From Nitrospinaceae bacterium (GTDB lineage: Bacteria > Nitrospinota > Nitrospinia > Nitrospinales > JACRGP01): a DNA stretch of 46,524 bases. The translations under genes were made by a program, and so were the position numbers. Below, in pieces: positions 9,514 to 17,241 of this stretch. Within the stretch, counting starts at the first letter, position 1, and every line of letters starts with the position of its first letter. The stretch spans positions 1 through 46,524 of the forward strand of contig JAJDBD010000190.1 in the NCBI GenBank assembly GCA_029261575.1. Direction: 5' to 3'. The notes under the pieces were generated by a model. That model ran no database searches, was not told the origin of the DNA, and saw only the letters and a list, made by a program, of their open reading frames with translations.

Positions 9514-9650
9514 GGCTGGGGAATCTGGACCTGACGCAAGGCGGAGGTTGGGTTCATTTTTTGAATGCGGGTCGTTCTTTTCCTGATACTCATAAAAAGG
9601 AAACGCGACAAGAGTATCTTAATCGGGAACTCTTGGAAGATAAAACATAA

Positions 9651-9680
9651 TTGACAAGGAGTTGAGGAGAGCAGTATCCT
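9651..9680 (+). promoter_or_regulatory. Candidate sigma-70 promoter for rel
   Basis: TTGACA at 9651-9656 matches the consensus -35 exactly. An 18-base spacer separates it from TATCCT at 9675-9680 (four of six to consensus). It lies about 95 bases upstream of the rel start. The match is by eye only. Confidence 0.5.
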
Positions 9681-9773
9681 TATGCTGGGTTAGTTTTTCA
9701 ATTCAACGGGTGTATTGATTTCCCCTTTTATAACAGGGGTGTTCCCGCGTAAGAATTTTTAAAAGTTACCGCA

Positions 9774-12023
9774 ATGCTCGCTCTTAAAGACATCACAAAC
9801 GCCGTATTGGCTTATCATCCGAAAGCGGATATCGACGTGATTCTTGACGCCTACCTGTTTTCCGCCAAGGCCCATCGCGGGCAGAGCCGCGATTCCGGCG
9901 AGGCGTACTTTTCGCATCCGGTCCATGTGGCCTACAATCTTACCAAATTGCGAATGGATGAAAACGCGATCGCCGCAGGTTTATTGCACGATACGATCGA
10001 GGATACCCTGGCGACTCCCGAAGAAATAAGAAGTATGTTTGGCGACGAAGTATACCAACTGGTGGAGGGCGTTACAAAGATCGGCCAGGTGGAATTTGCC
10101 AGCCAGGAAGAAAAACAGGCGGAAAATTACCGGAAAATGATTTTAGCCATGTCTGAGGACATCCGCGTCGTTTATATAAAATTGGCCGACCGGGCGCACA
10201 ACCTGGAAACCCTGGGTTCCCTTTCGGACAGCAGGAAGAAGCGAATCGCCCGGGAAACTTTGGATATTTACGCGCCTTTGGCAAATCGATTGGGCATCGG
10301 TTGGTTGAAAGCGGACCTGGAAAATAATTCCTTTAAATACCTGGCTCCCAAGGAATACGAAGAAATTGGCAACCAGGTGCGGCAAGGGGAAGATCAACGC
10401 AATAAATATGTCGAGGAAGTCTGCCAGGTTCTCATGAGGGAATTAGAGGAGGCGGAGATTCCCGGTACAGTGATCGGCAGGCCCAAGCATTATTACAGCA
10501 TCTATAAGAAGATGCGCGATCAGGACATCCAGTTTGAAGACGTTTATGATTTAAGCGGCGTGCGGATCATCACGGACTCCTTAAAAAACTGTTACGCGCT
10601 TTTGGGGATGATGCACGCCCTGTGGAAACCGATTCCCGGAAAATTTAAAGACTACATCGCCATGCCCAAGCCCAACATGTATCAATCCTTGCACACGTCG
10701 GTGGTCGATTCGGAGGGCCAGCGGCTGGAGATCCAGATTCGCACCGAGGAGATGCATCGCGTCGCGGAGGACGGCATTGCCGCACATTGGCATTATAAGG
10801 AAGAAGGGAAAAGCGGTACGAAAAAACTGCAAAAATCCCTGCCCTGGGTGGGCAAGCTTCTGGAAAGCCAAAAGGAAATAAAAAATCCCAAGGAGTTTTT
10901 GAATACGTTTAAAGTCGACCTGTTTCCGCAAGAGGTTTATGTTTTCACTCCGGAGGGAGAGGTGGTCGCCCTGCCCGTCGGCGCCAGCCCCGTGGACTTC
11001 GCCTACCAGGTGCACACCGATATCGGGAGCCATTGTCTCGCTTCCAAGGTCAATGGAAAGATCGTCCCGCTTCGTTACAAGTTGAAAAATGGAGACCATG
11101 TAAGCATCCTCACTTCCAAGCAAAAAACCCCCAGCCGGGACTGGTTGTCGTTTGTTAAAACCTCCAAGGCGAGAAACAAGATCTCCGGGTTTTTGAACAA
11201 GGCGGAGCGGGAAAAAAGTTTAAGGCTGGGACGGGAACTTCTGGAAAAGGAAATTAAAAAACTGGGTTCCAAACCGGCGGCGGTTTTCAAAGCTCCAGCG
11301 ATCGAGGAGGTCGTCTCCACGTGCGGATGCAACTCTCTGGACGCCTTGTTTCTCGGGATCGGGTACGGAAAAATTTCTGCGCATCATGTGGCGGAAAAAC
11401 TCCTGCCCAAGGAGGCGTTGGAAAAACTCAAGCAATCGGAGGACGTCCGCGTCAAGGTGAAGCAAAAAACGCCGCCGCCGGCGCGAGGCACGGCCATCAA
11501 GGTTAAAAACTTCGACGACGAAATTTTAATTCGAATGGGAAAATGTTGCAATCCGGTTCCAGGCGATGAAATCGTCGGGTACATCACGCGCGGTCGAGGG
11601 GTATCCGTTCACCATGTGGATTGCAAAAGCGTGGTCGGACTCGCAACGGAAGCCGAACGCAGGGTGGAGGTGGTGTGGGACCAAATAGAGAAATTGCGAT
11701 ATTCCTGTCAAATTTCGATTGTGACGGAGGACCGGGCCGGCCTGCTGGCGAGCATCAGCGGAGTTCTTGCGAACAACGACGTCAACATCAGCCGCGCCAA
11801 CGTCCACCAAGGCGGCAACAACCGGGCTTATTTCGATCTGGATATCGACATCCAGAACCTCGATCATCTACAGCGAACGTTTGAAAAAATACGGCAGGTG
11901 GAGGGGGTGATTCATGTGGAACGGGTTTGGGAGAGTCAGAAGAAAGGTCAGAAACCCCGGACGCCGTCCCCGTCGGCTAAAAACGCCGGGTCCATAGAAG
12001 ATCAGAAAACGGCCCTTCATTAA
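9774..12023 (+). CDS. rel: Bifunctional (p)ppGpp synthetase/hydrolase
   Basis: 749 residues with the full long-RSH architecture. The HD hydrolase domain (about residues 20-180) has the intact HDTIEDT motif. The synthetase domain (about 220-360) has RPKHYYSIYKKM, EDVYDLSGVRII and YQSLHTSV. A TGS domain (about 395-455) includes VYVFTPEGEVVALP. A conserved cysteine region (MGKCCNPVPGDEI) and a C-terminal ACT domain (SIVTEDRAGLLASISGVLA) follow. The intact HD motif indicates both synthesis and hydrolysis of the alarmone, hence Rel/SpoT rather than RelA. It is monocistronic, with its own candidate promoter. A perfect hairpin lies just downstream, before the convergent rpmB. Confidence 0.96.
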   Translation: MLALKDITNAVLAYHPKADIDVILDAYLFSAKAHRGQSRDSGEAYFSHPVHVAYNLTKLRMDENAIAAGLLHDTIEDTLATPEEIRSMFGDEVYQLVEGVTKIGQVEFASQEEKQAENYRKMILAMSEDIRVVYIKLADRAHNLETLGSLSDSRKKRIARETLDIYAPLANRLGIGWLKADLENNSFKYLAPKEYEEIGNQVRQGEDQRNKYVEEVCQVLMRELEEAEIPGTVIGRPKHYYSIYKKMRDQDIQFEDVYDLSGVRIITDSLKNCYALLGMMHALWKPIPGKFKDYIAMPKPNMYQSLHTSVVDSEGQRLEIQIRTEEMHRVAEDGIAAHWHYKEEGKSGTKKLQKSLPWVGKLLESQKEIKNPKEFLNTFKVDLFPQEVYVFTPEGEVVALPVGASPVDFAYQVHTDIGSHCLASKVNGKIVPLRYKLKNGDHVSILTSKQKTPSRDWLSFVKTSKARNKISGFLNKAEREKSLRLGRELLEKEIKKLGSKPAAVFKAPAIEEVVSTCGCNSLDALFLGIGYGKISAHHVAEKLLPKEALEKLKQSEDVRVKVKQKTPPPARGTAIKVKNFDDEILIRMGKCCNPVPGDEIVGYITRGRGVSVHHVDCKSVVGLATEAERRVEVVWDQIEKLRYSCQISIVTEDRAGLLASISGVLANNDVNISRANVHQGGNNRAYFDLDIDIQNLDHLQRTFEKIRQVEGVIHVERVWESQKKGQKPRTPSPSAKNAGSIEDQKTALH

Positions 12024-12056
12024 GGGGGACCTTTAAAAAATTTTCACCCTCGCGAG

Positions 12057-12079
12057 CGGCCTTTATGAAATAAAGGCCG
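12057..12079. terminator. Perfect hairpin between convergent rel and rpmB
   Basis: CGGCCTTTAT-GAA-ATAAAGGCCG: a 10-base-pair perfect stem with a three-base loop, located between the convergent ends of rel and rpmB. There is no strong T run immediately on either side (a poly-A/T stretch lies 15-20 bases left), so it is an imperfect candidate for a shared bidirectional terminator. Confidence 0.5.
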
Positions 12080-12123
12080 TCGAGTTGTCTTGGGGAGAAA
12101 ATGCTGAACGATGAGAAGTCCGC

Positions 12124-12315
12124 CTAAATTATTTTCTGAACCTTTCCGGCTTTCATGCATCGGGTGCAAACCTTCATGGTCCTCGCCGCGCCCTTGAAGA
12201 CCACGCGCATTTTATGAATATTGGGATTCCATCGCCTCCGGGTGGTATTTTTGGCGTGGCTCACATTATTCCCAAACATGGGACCCTTGTCGCAAACATC
12301 GCATCTTTTCGACAT
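12124..12315 (-). CDS. rpmB: 50S ribosomal protein L28
   Basis: 63 residues, normal length. [21 protein letters not shown] is followed by the conserved RRWNPNIH segment and [11 protein letters not shown]. Two CXXC pairs (CDVC and CTRC) form the zinc-binding version of L28, rather than the cysteine-free version some bacteria make under zinc limitation. It is a component of the large ribosomal subunit. The usual partner rpmG is not adjacent. GGAG lies six bases upstream of the ATG, and a TTGCTC-18-TAGTAT promoter is a further 35-65 bases upstream. Confidence 0.96.
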   Translation of the reverse strand: MSKRCDVCDKGPMFGNNVSHAKNTTRRRWNPNIHKMRVVFKGAARTMKVCTRCMKAGKVQKII

Positions 12316-12354
12316 ACAACGCTCCGTAATTTTTCTAAAAATTTCAAAACGGGA

Positions 12355-12384
12355 ATACTATCACAGTCGCCAGCAATGGAGCAA
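12355..12384 (-). promoter_or_regulatory. Candidate promoter for rpmB
   Basis: On the minus strand TTGCTC (12379-12384) and TAGTAT (12355-12360) are separated by 18 bases. The position, about 40 bases before the rpmB start, is suitable. Recognised by eye only. Confidence 0.4.
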
Positions 12385-12404
12385 GGTTTAACTTTTGGGA
12401 TTTT

Positions 12405-12433
12405 GGCGTCGAGACTGCGTCGGCGCCTTTTTT
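12405..12433 (+). terminator. Rho-independent-type terminator, plus orientation
   Basis: GGCGTCGA pairs with TCGGCGCC (eight base pairs including one G-T), with a seven-base loop, followed directly by six T residues. This is a textbook intrinsic terminator for the plus strand, yet the nearest genes on both sides (rpmB, flgM) are on the minus strand. It may stop antisense or readthrough transcription, or end an unrecognised small RNA. Confidence 0.5.
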
Positions 12434-12456
12434 AACGCGCCGCCGGGAAGGCGGGG

Positions 12457-12768
12457 TTATGCGCCGGAGATGATATCTTTGAGGATAGCTTCGGCCAGGT
12501 CGTTTCTGTCTACATGAAAATTACCGTCGGCAATTTCCTTTTTAATGCGGTTGACCTTCTCAAATCGAATTTCCGGGGCGTTTTTGGCCGCTTCGGAAGC
12601 GCTTTGAATGGTTTTGGCTTTCGAGGAAAAGGCGGTTTGATCGGAACTCCCAGGCGCTTGTCCGGCTCCTTCGACCCCGCTGTCAGAATTTTTGGCAGGG
12701 GCCTTGACCTTGGAGTTTTCCTGAACAATCTTGTTTTTTATTCTTAATTCATTTCCGGGGATTTCCAT
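12457..12768 (-). CDS. flgM: Anti-sigma-28 factor FlgM
   Basis: 103 residues. The first two thirds are low-complexity and probably disordered (Ser/Ala/Lys-rich). The C-terminal third (RFEKVNRIKKEIADGNFHVD, then RNDLAEAILKDII) matches the conserved FlgM helix pair that binds sigma-28 (FliA). FlgM holds back late flagellar genes until the hook is complete and is then exported through the flagellar secretion system. GGAAG lies five bases before the ATG. No other flagellar gene is nearby, so it is an orphan here; motility genes are expected elsewhere in the genome. Confidence 0.85.
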   Translation of the reverse strand: MEIPGNELRIKNKIVQENSKVKAPAKNSDSGVEGAGQAPGSSDQTAFSSKAKTIQSASEAAKNAPEIRFEKVNRIKKEIADGNFHVDRNDLAEAILKDIISGA

Positions 12769-13075
12769 GGCCGCTTCCAGTCTATTGAATTTTTATTCTT
12801 TAGAATCTTTCCTGTCGGCGTTCGGCGCGCTAAAATCTAGTTTCACCTATCCGACTTCTGTTGGGGTTATCGGACGGAATGGGTCGAAACTTAAGAAAAA
12901 ATTTACAAAATATCGACTGAAAAAAATAATCCAACTTCCTCCAAAATATATATAAAATAACTGTTTGTCAAGGTTTCCACAGGCTTGACCCCCTTTTGCC
13001 CGGAGCCGGGAGCTGTTGGAGGGGCGGGTTCCCCGATGTTATCTTTTGTCCGTTCAATTACAACTTCAGATTATT
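12769..13075. other. Intergenic region upstream of flgM and the Nudix gene
   Basis: Divergent promoter region of about 307 bases, AT-rich in the middle (an A/T-only run near 12940-12955). A short CCCGG-AG-CCGGG inverted repeat lies near 13000-13011. TTGTCA near 12965 and TTGACC near 12984 could be -35 boxes, but no good -10 partner was found. No ncRNA was recognised. Confidence 0.35.
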
Positions 13076-13537
13076 ATGGGCGATTATAAAAACCCTGTTC
13101 CCACCGTGGACGTCGTCATTGAAATCGAGGGCGCAGGCGTCGTCCTGATCGAGCGGTCCAACCCGCCGTTTGGCTGGGCGTTGCCCGGCGGCTATGTCGA
13201 TTATGGCGAATCGCTGGAGGCCGCCGCCCGGCGGGAGGCGCGCGAGGAAACCTCGCTGGAGGTGGAATTGATCGGACAGTTTCATACCTATTCCGACCCG
13301 GAAAGGGACGCTCGCCAGCACAATATTTCCACAGTTTTTGTGGCCCGCGCCGTGGGGAACGGAAACCCCAAAGCGGGATCGGACGCGAAAAACGCCGGGG
13401 TTTTTTCCGCAGACGCTTTGCCGGAAAATCTGGCGTTTGATCACGCCCGGATTCTGGACGATTATTTCCGGCTCCGGTATGGGCCAATTCCATGGAAGCC
13501 AACGCTTCCTGATTCATCCACACAAGCCGGGGCCTGA
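13076..13537 (+). CDS. Nudix hydrolase
   Basis: 153 residues from the ATG at 13076; a longer TTG-initiated frame exists, but its extra residues do not resemble the family. The Nudix box is visible from [18 protein letters not shown] to REETSL: the Gly-x5-Glu-x7-Arg-Glu spacing and the catalytic Glu-Glu pair are intact, while the usual final Gly is replaced (EETS). Nudix enzymes hydrolyse nucleoside diphosphates linked to another group. The segment [17 protein letters not shown] resembles ADP-ribose/NAD-type small Nudix proteins, but the substrate cannot be read from sequence. The downstream M28 gene starts nine bases after the stop, so co-transcription is likely. Confidence 0.88.
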   Translation: MGDYKNPVPTVDVVIEIEGAGVVLIERSNPPFGWALPGGYVDYGESLEAAARREAREETSLEVELIGQFHTYSDPERDARQHNISTVFVARAVGNGNPKAGSDAKNAGVFSADALPENLAFDHARILDDYFRLRYGPIPWKPTLPDSSTQAGA

Positions 13538-13546
13538 TTCTTTCGC

Positions 13547-14521
13547 ATGAAAACCATGAAATTCCGCTGGATAGTTTTTCTTTCGTTGTTGATTTGCCTT
13601 CATGCTTCCCCGGCGTCTGCGGACGCCAAGGAGTCCCTGGCGTCTTACCAGGAGATCGTTTGGAACTATTTGAAGGAACTGGACGGCTTTGGGCCTCGGT
13701 TTCCCGGCGGACCAGGCTACGGAAAAATGCAGGATCTGATCGCAAAGACGGGGGAACAATACGCCGACGAAATTCGCGAACAAAAGTTTGCCGTCGCTAA
13801 AGGGGAAAACGACAAACTGATAATGACCAATTTTGAATTGATATTTCGCGGCCAGAGCGAGGGCGCTCCGATAGTGATCGGCGTCCATTACGACACGCGC
13901 CCCTATGCGGACAATGAATTCGATCCCAGGGTCCGCAACACTCCCATCCCCGGCGCCAACGACGGGGGATCGGGAACGGCCCTGCTATTGGGATTGGCGC
14001 GTTATCTGGATCAACGCCCGCCTGTGCGAACGGTCAAGCTGGTTTTTTTCGACGGCGAGGATTACGGCAAAAAGGATACCGGGCAAATGTTGCTGGGGTC
14101 GACGGTCTATACCGCAGAGTTGGAGGAGAAAGGCCCAGGTTCCTGGCCGGCTTTGGTCCTGGTGGTGGACATGATCGGCGATAAAAACCTGGAAATTTAT
14201 AAGGAAAACAATTCCCAGAAAAGCGCTCCCTGGTTGGTCGACTATATATTCCAGGTGGCGAGGGAGAATAACGTTTCGCAGTTTCGCGAAAAGTTTCGAC
14301 ACAGCATTTACGACGATCACACTCCCTTCCACCGCCTCGGGATTCCCTCCGTTTTACTGATCGATTTTGATTACCCTTACTGGCACCGGTTGAACGACAC
14401 CCTGGATAAATGTTCGCCGGAAAGTTTGTTCGCGGTGTTTTCGGTGGTGGTGAAAAGCCTGGAAGGGATGGAGACGCTTTTAAAATCCAGGCAGACGGCT
14501 CAGGCCAGGCCGGGCGAATGA
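13547..14521 (+). CDS. Secreted M28-family glutaminyl-peptide cyclotransferase-like protein
   Basis: 324 residues with an N-terminal signal peptide (cleavage probable after SPASA, about residue 25). The metallopeptidase M28 fold is shown by GVHYDTRPYADNE, PGANDGGSGTALLLGLA, FFDGEDYGKK and DDHTPFHRLGIPSVLLIDFD, followed by YWHRLNDTLDKCS. These match animal-type glutaminyl cyclases, whose single zinc is held by Asp (GAND), Glu (GEDY) and His (DDHTPF). All three are present here. Such enzymes convert N-terminal glutamine to pyroglutamate; an aminopeptidase activity cannot be excluded. Its 3' end overlaps the convergent lipoprotein gene by 22 bases. Confidence 0.83.
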   Translation: MKTMKFRWIVFLSLLICLHASPASADAKESLASYQEIVWNYLKELDGFGPRFPGGPGYGKMQDLIAKTGEQYADEIREQKFAVAKGENDKLIMTNFELIFRGQSEGAPIVIGVHYDTRPYADNEFDPRVRNTPIPGANDGGSGTALLLGLARYLDQRPPVRTVKLVFFDGEDYGKKDTGQMLLGSTVYTAELEEKGPGSWPALVLVVDMIGDKNLEIYKENNSQKSAPWLVDYIFQVARENNVSQFREKFRHSIYDDHTPFHRLGIPSVLLIDFDYPYWHRLNDTLDKCSPESLFAVFSVVVKSLEGMETLLKSRQTAQARPGE

Positions 14522-14985
14522 ATGTTGTGGTCGACGATCCTGTATCGGTCGGCGTCTTCGGATTTGAACAGGGCGATGGTCTCCTCGGCGGACGCCCGCG
14601 CATATTCCACCTGATAGTTCAAAATGACGTAATGGCCTTTTTCGCCGCGAAACTCCTTCTCCTGAATGCGCCAATCCGTGAGCTGGTTGAACCGAAACTT
14701 GCCCAGCTTTTGTTGAACCGTTTTTAACTGTTGGAGCCAGCGGCGCTTGGATTTGTCCTCAAAAAACGAGGGGGCGTAAAGTTGGAGGGCCTTATCGGGC
14801 GACCCGTATTTTACGGCGGCGAAATAATTGTCCGTCACGGCGATGGCGTCGGTTTTGGCCAGGGTCGAATCGCAGGCGGATAGACAAAGCGCCAGGGCCA
14901 GGAGTATTTGCGGCAGGGGATAAAGGCGTCGGTTTCCCGTGCCGGTCGCCGGACGAAACGGTTTCGGAGCCTGGAAATATTTCAT
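14500..14985 (-). CDS. Putative lipoprotein, unknown function
   Basis: 161 residues. An N-terminal basic stretch is followed by a hydrophobic segment ending LSAC (lipobox, Cys near residue 38), so it is probably a lipid-anchored envelope protein. The mature part resembles small NTF2/SnoaL-like folds (VTDNYFAAVKYGSPDKALQL, KTVQQKLGKFRF, GHYVILNYQVEYARA), but no family is certain. Its ATG overlaps the stop of the upstream trypsin-TPR gene (ATGA), so the two are translationally coupled. The 3' end overlaps the convergent glutaminyl-cyclase gene by 22 bases. Confidence 0.72.
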   Translation of the reverse strand: MKYFQAPKPFRPATGTGNRRLYPLPQILLALALCLSACDSTLAKTDAIAVTDNYFAAVKYGSPDKALQLYAPSFFEDKSKRRWLQQLKTVQQKLGKFRFNQLTDWRIQEKEFRGEKGHYVILNYQVEYARASAEETIALFKSEDADRYRIVDHNIHSPGLA

Positions 14986-16361
14986 TGCCGTAAGGAACCC
15001 TTCGGTAACGCGTCGAGTTTTTGCTGGGCCTCGGAATTGAGGGGGTCGATCTTTAATATCAATTCCAGTTCCTGCCGGGCCGAGGAAGAATCGCTTTCCT
15101 TATTATATATTTCGTACAATTTCCAATGCAGGGATAAAAAATCCACGCCGTATTCCATCGCTTCATGGTAGGCGGATTTGGCCTGTTTAAATTCCCCGGT
15201 CGCGTAGTAGGCGTTTCCCAGGTTAAAGTAGGGCATCCCAAAACCGGGATCCAGATTCACGGCCTTTTGTAAATAAGGCACGGCCTCGCGGGCTTTGTTG
15301 GTTTTGATCAATGTCGCTCCGAGATTTGACAGGGCTTGAATGAAATTCGGGTAAGCGCGGATGGCTCGCTTGAAATATTCCGTCGCCTCGGCCAGTCGAC
15401 CGCGACGAAACTCATAACCGCCCAGATTCGACAAGGCCTCGGGGAAGTTGGGGCTGAGTTCCAGGGCCTTTTTATATTCCTCAATGGCTTTTTCCAACTG
15501 GCCCTGGTCGCGGTATACGGCGGCCAGGTCGTAATGGGCCAGGGCAAAACCCGGATCCAGCGCCAACGATTTTTGCAGATAGTCCTGGGCCTTGTCCGCG
15601 TCCCCAAGTCCATAGAGCGCAAAGTTGGCCTTGTAGTAGAACGCCTCTTTGGAATTCCGGTCCTCGGCCTGCAATTGTTTAAAACTGAGAACGCTTTTTT
15701 CCTCGAGGAACGGCTTGACGAAGTTGATCGGCAAAGAAAGATTGATCGACTTGCCCTCGACCGTGGCCAGCCCGGTCGCCCGACCCTTTTGATCGACCAG
15801 AGGGCCGCCGCTGAAGCCGGGACCCAGAGGAGTGGTCGAATAAATGTAGGAAAAATCCGGGTGGGCCTGGGGATGAATCCCCAAAACAAAACCAAAAGTC
15901 TGGAGCAGTCGACCGCGGGTTTCGCCGTTGCGCCGCTCCACGTCCTTGGTCGGAAACCCCAGGGCGCTGGCGTAATCGTATTCCTTGAGCCGGTCGGAAT
16001 CTCCAAGCGGCAGGGTGGAATACAAATCGCCTTCCAACTTCAATACGGCAAAGTCTTTGAGACGATCGACTTTTTTGACGCCCAGAACCCCAACCCGGGT
16101 TCCGTCTTCAAACACCGCGTCCATTGTGTCCGCGTCCACCAGTACGTGATAGTTGGTGATCAGGACGCCGTCCGGTTTGACGATGAAACCGGTTCCCGTT
16201 CCAAGGGTTTTCCCCTGGGCGTCTTTGGCGACCAGCAATACAATGGCGCCTTTGTTCACCTCTCCGGCATGAGCCGGGAGAACGCCCAGGGTTAAAAGAA
16301 ACGCGGTTAAAATTACGGCCAGGAGACGCCGGGATAAATAAGCTTTCACGAAAACTTCCAT
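14982..16361 (-). CDS. Trypsin-like serine protease with TPR repeats
   Basis: 459 residues. A signal peptide (cleavage after PAHA, about residue 32) precedes a trypsin-like domain. The catalytic triad is His72 (TNYHV), Asp103 (RLKDFAVLK) and Ser184 (GPGFSGGPLV). From about residue 235 there are five or six tetratricopeptide repeats (for example ALAHYDLAAVYRDQGQLEKA and PNFPEALSNLGGYEFRRG) instead of the PDZ domains of HtrA/DegP. This predicts a periplasmic protease whose partner or substrate recognition is through TPRs. A GTG at 16349 preceded by GGAAG is an alternative start twelve bases inside the ATG frame. The next gene, a lipoprotein, is translationally coupled. Confidence 0.9.
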   Translation of the reverse strand: MEVFVKAYLSRRLLAVILTAFLLTLGVLPAHAGEVNKGAIVLLVAKDAQGKTLGTGTGFIVKPDGVLITNYHVLVDADTMDAVFEDGTRVGVLGVKKVDRLKDFAVLKLEGDLYSTLPLGDSDRLKEYDYASALGFPTKDVERRNGETRGRLLQTFGFVLGIHPQAHPDFSYIYSTTPLGPGFSGGPLVDQKGRATGLATVEGKSINLSLPINFVKPFLEEKSVLSFKQLQAEDRNSKEAFYYKANFALYGLGDADKAQDYLQKSLALDPGFALAHYDLAAVYRDQGQLEKAIEEYKKALELSPNFPEALSNLGGYEFRRGRLAEATEYFKRAIRAYPNFIQALSNLGATLIKTNKAREAVPYLQKAVNLDPGFGMPYFNLGNAYYATGEFKQAKSAYHEAMEYGVDFLSLHWKLYEIYNKESDSSSARQELELILKIDPLNSEAQQKLDALPKGSLRQ

Positions 16362-16532
16362 GTTTAACGGGTTTTTTCCGCCTCCAAAATATTAAAATAG
16401 CGGGAGGCTGTGATTGAGGAATTAAAAGATTGGATATTCTGATTCCTTAAGTTTATAAGCTTGGTAAAAGGAATACAACCCAATTCAAATTGGTTGGATT
16501 TTACGGGGACCGAAGGGCGGGGGAGATGGCGC

Positions 16533-16566
16533 AAAAAAAGGGAAGGCCTGTTTGACCTTCCCTTTT
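16533..16566 (-). terminator. Intrinsic terminator of the DUF4399 gene
   Basis: On the minus strand AAAAGGGAAGG pairs perfectly with CCTTCCCTTTT (11 base pairs, nine-base loop), and the T run continues to seven. It begins ten bases after the DUF4399 stop codon. Confidence 0.88.
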
Positions 16567-16575
16567 AATGGATTT

Positions 16576-16992
16576 TTATTCTACGTTAACGACGACCGTC
16601 GCTGTCAGCGGAGGATTGTAGGGAACATGGTTGCCCTGGGCAAACAGCGTACGGATGATATGCTTGCCTTTGGCTAATTTGATTTCTTTGCAGGAAGAAC
16701 CGTCGCCCATATGGATATGGTTGGCGTCTTTACCAATGCCCTGGCTAAGATCTTTGGGCAGGTCAACATTGACAAGAATGTGGTGATGGCCTTTGCCGTC
16801 GTTGACGCCTTTTTTAGCCGGCTCAACCTCGACGCCCAATACGCCCATGCAAACCTTGACCGGACTGGAAACAGTGGCTCCATTTGCAGGCTGTACGATG
16901 GTCACCGCGTTGCCGCCGGCAAAAGCGGTAGACAGGGAAAGACTAAAAACCGACGCCAACGTAACCAGGAACAGAATAAAAACTTTCTTCAT
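16576..16992 (-). CDS. Secreted DUF4399 protein
   Basis: 138 residues from the ATG at 16990-16992, chosen because GGAGG lies seven bases upstream. A signal peptide (MKKVFILFLVTLASVFSLSL..., cleavage after TAFA) precedes a DUF4399 domain: NDGKGHHHILVNVDLP, NHIHMGDGSSCKEIKL and LFAQGNHVPYNPP are the conserved blocks. Rich in histidine (HHH, HIHMGD, GNHVPY) and with two cysteines, the domain looks suited to metal binding. No biochemical role is established. It is monocistronic, with a good promoter (TATAAT) and a strong terminator. Confidence 0.88.
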   Translation of the reverse strand: MKKVFILFLVTLASVFSLSLSTAFAGGNAVTIVQPANGATVSSPVKVCMGVLGVEVEPAKKGVNDGKGHHHILVNVDLPKDLSQGIGKDANHIHMGDGSSCKEIKLAKGKHIIRTLFAQGNHVPYNPPLTATVVVNVE

Positions 16993-17027
16993 TACCAAAC
17001 CTCCGCATTATTAATGTTAAAAAAAAG

Positions 17028-17056
17028 ATTATAAAATACCCAATCCTAAAGTTCAC
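17028..17056 (-). promoter_or_regulatory. Candidate sigma-70 promoter for the DUF4399 gene
   Basis: On the minus strand a perfect TATAAT (17028-17033) sits 17 bases after GTGAAC (17051-17056, three of six to consensus). It is about 36 bases before the DUF4399 ATG. Confidence 0.55.
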
Positions 17057-17241
17057 TTTTTCGTAACGAGGGAAACCGTGATTTGTGAGGATTGGGGGAA
17101 AAGCCAAAATAATTGGATTCTCAATTTTACATTCTACAGCTTATTAGATTCGCGCCGCAAGGATTTGGTTTTAAGAAAATTCTGGGAAAATAGCGAATTT
17201 CATAAATTTTTTCAGACCTTTTACCAGAAATGCAGGGATAA

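Noticed and set aside
12214-12435. Plus-strand frame across rpmB
   Set aside because: Antisense shadow of the zinc-binding L28 gene.
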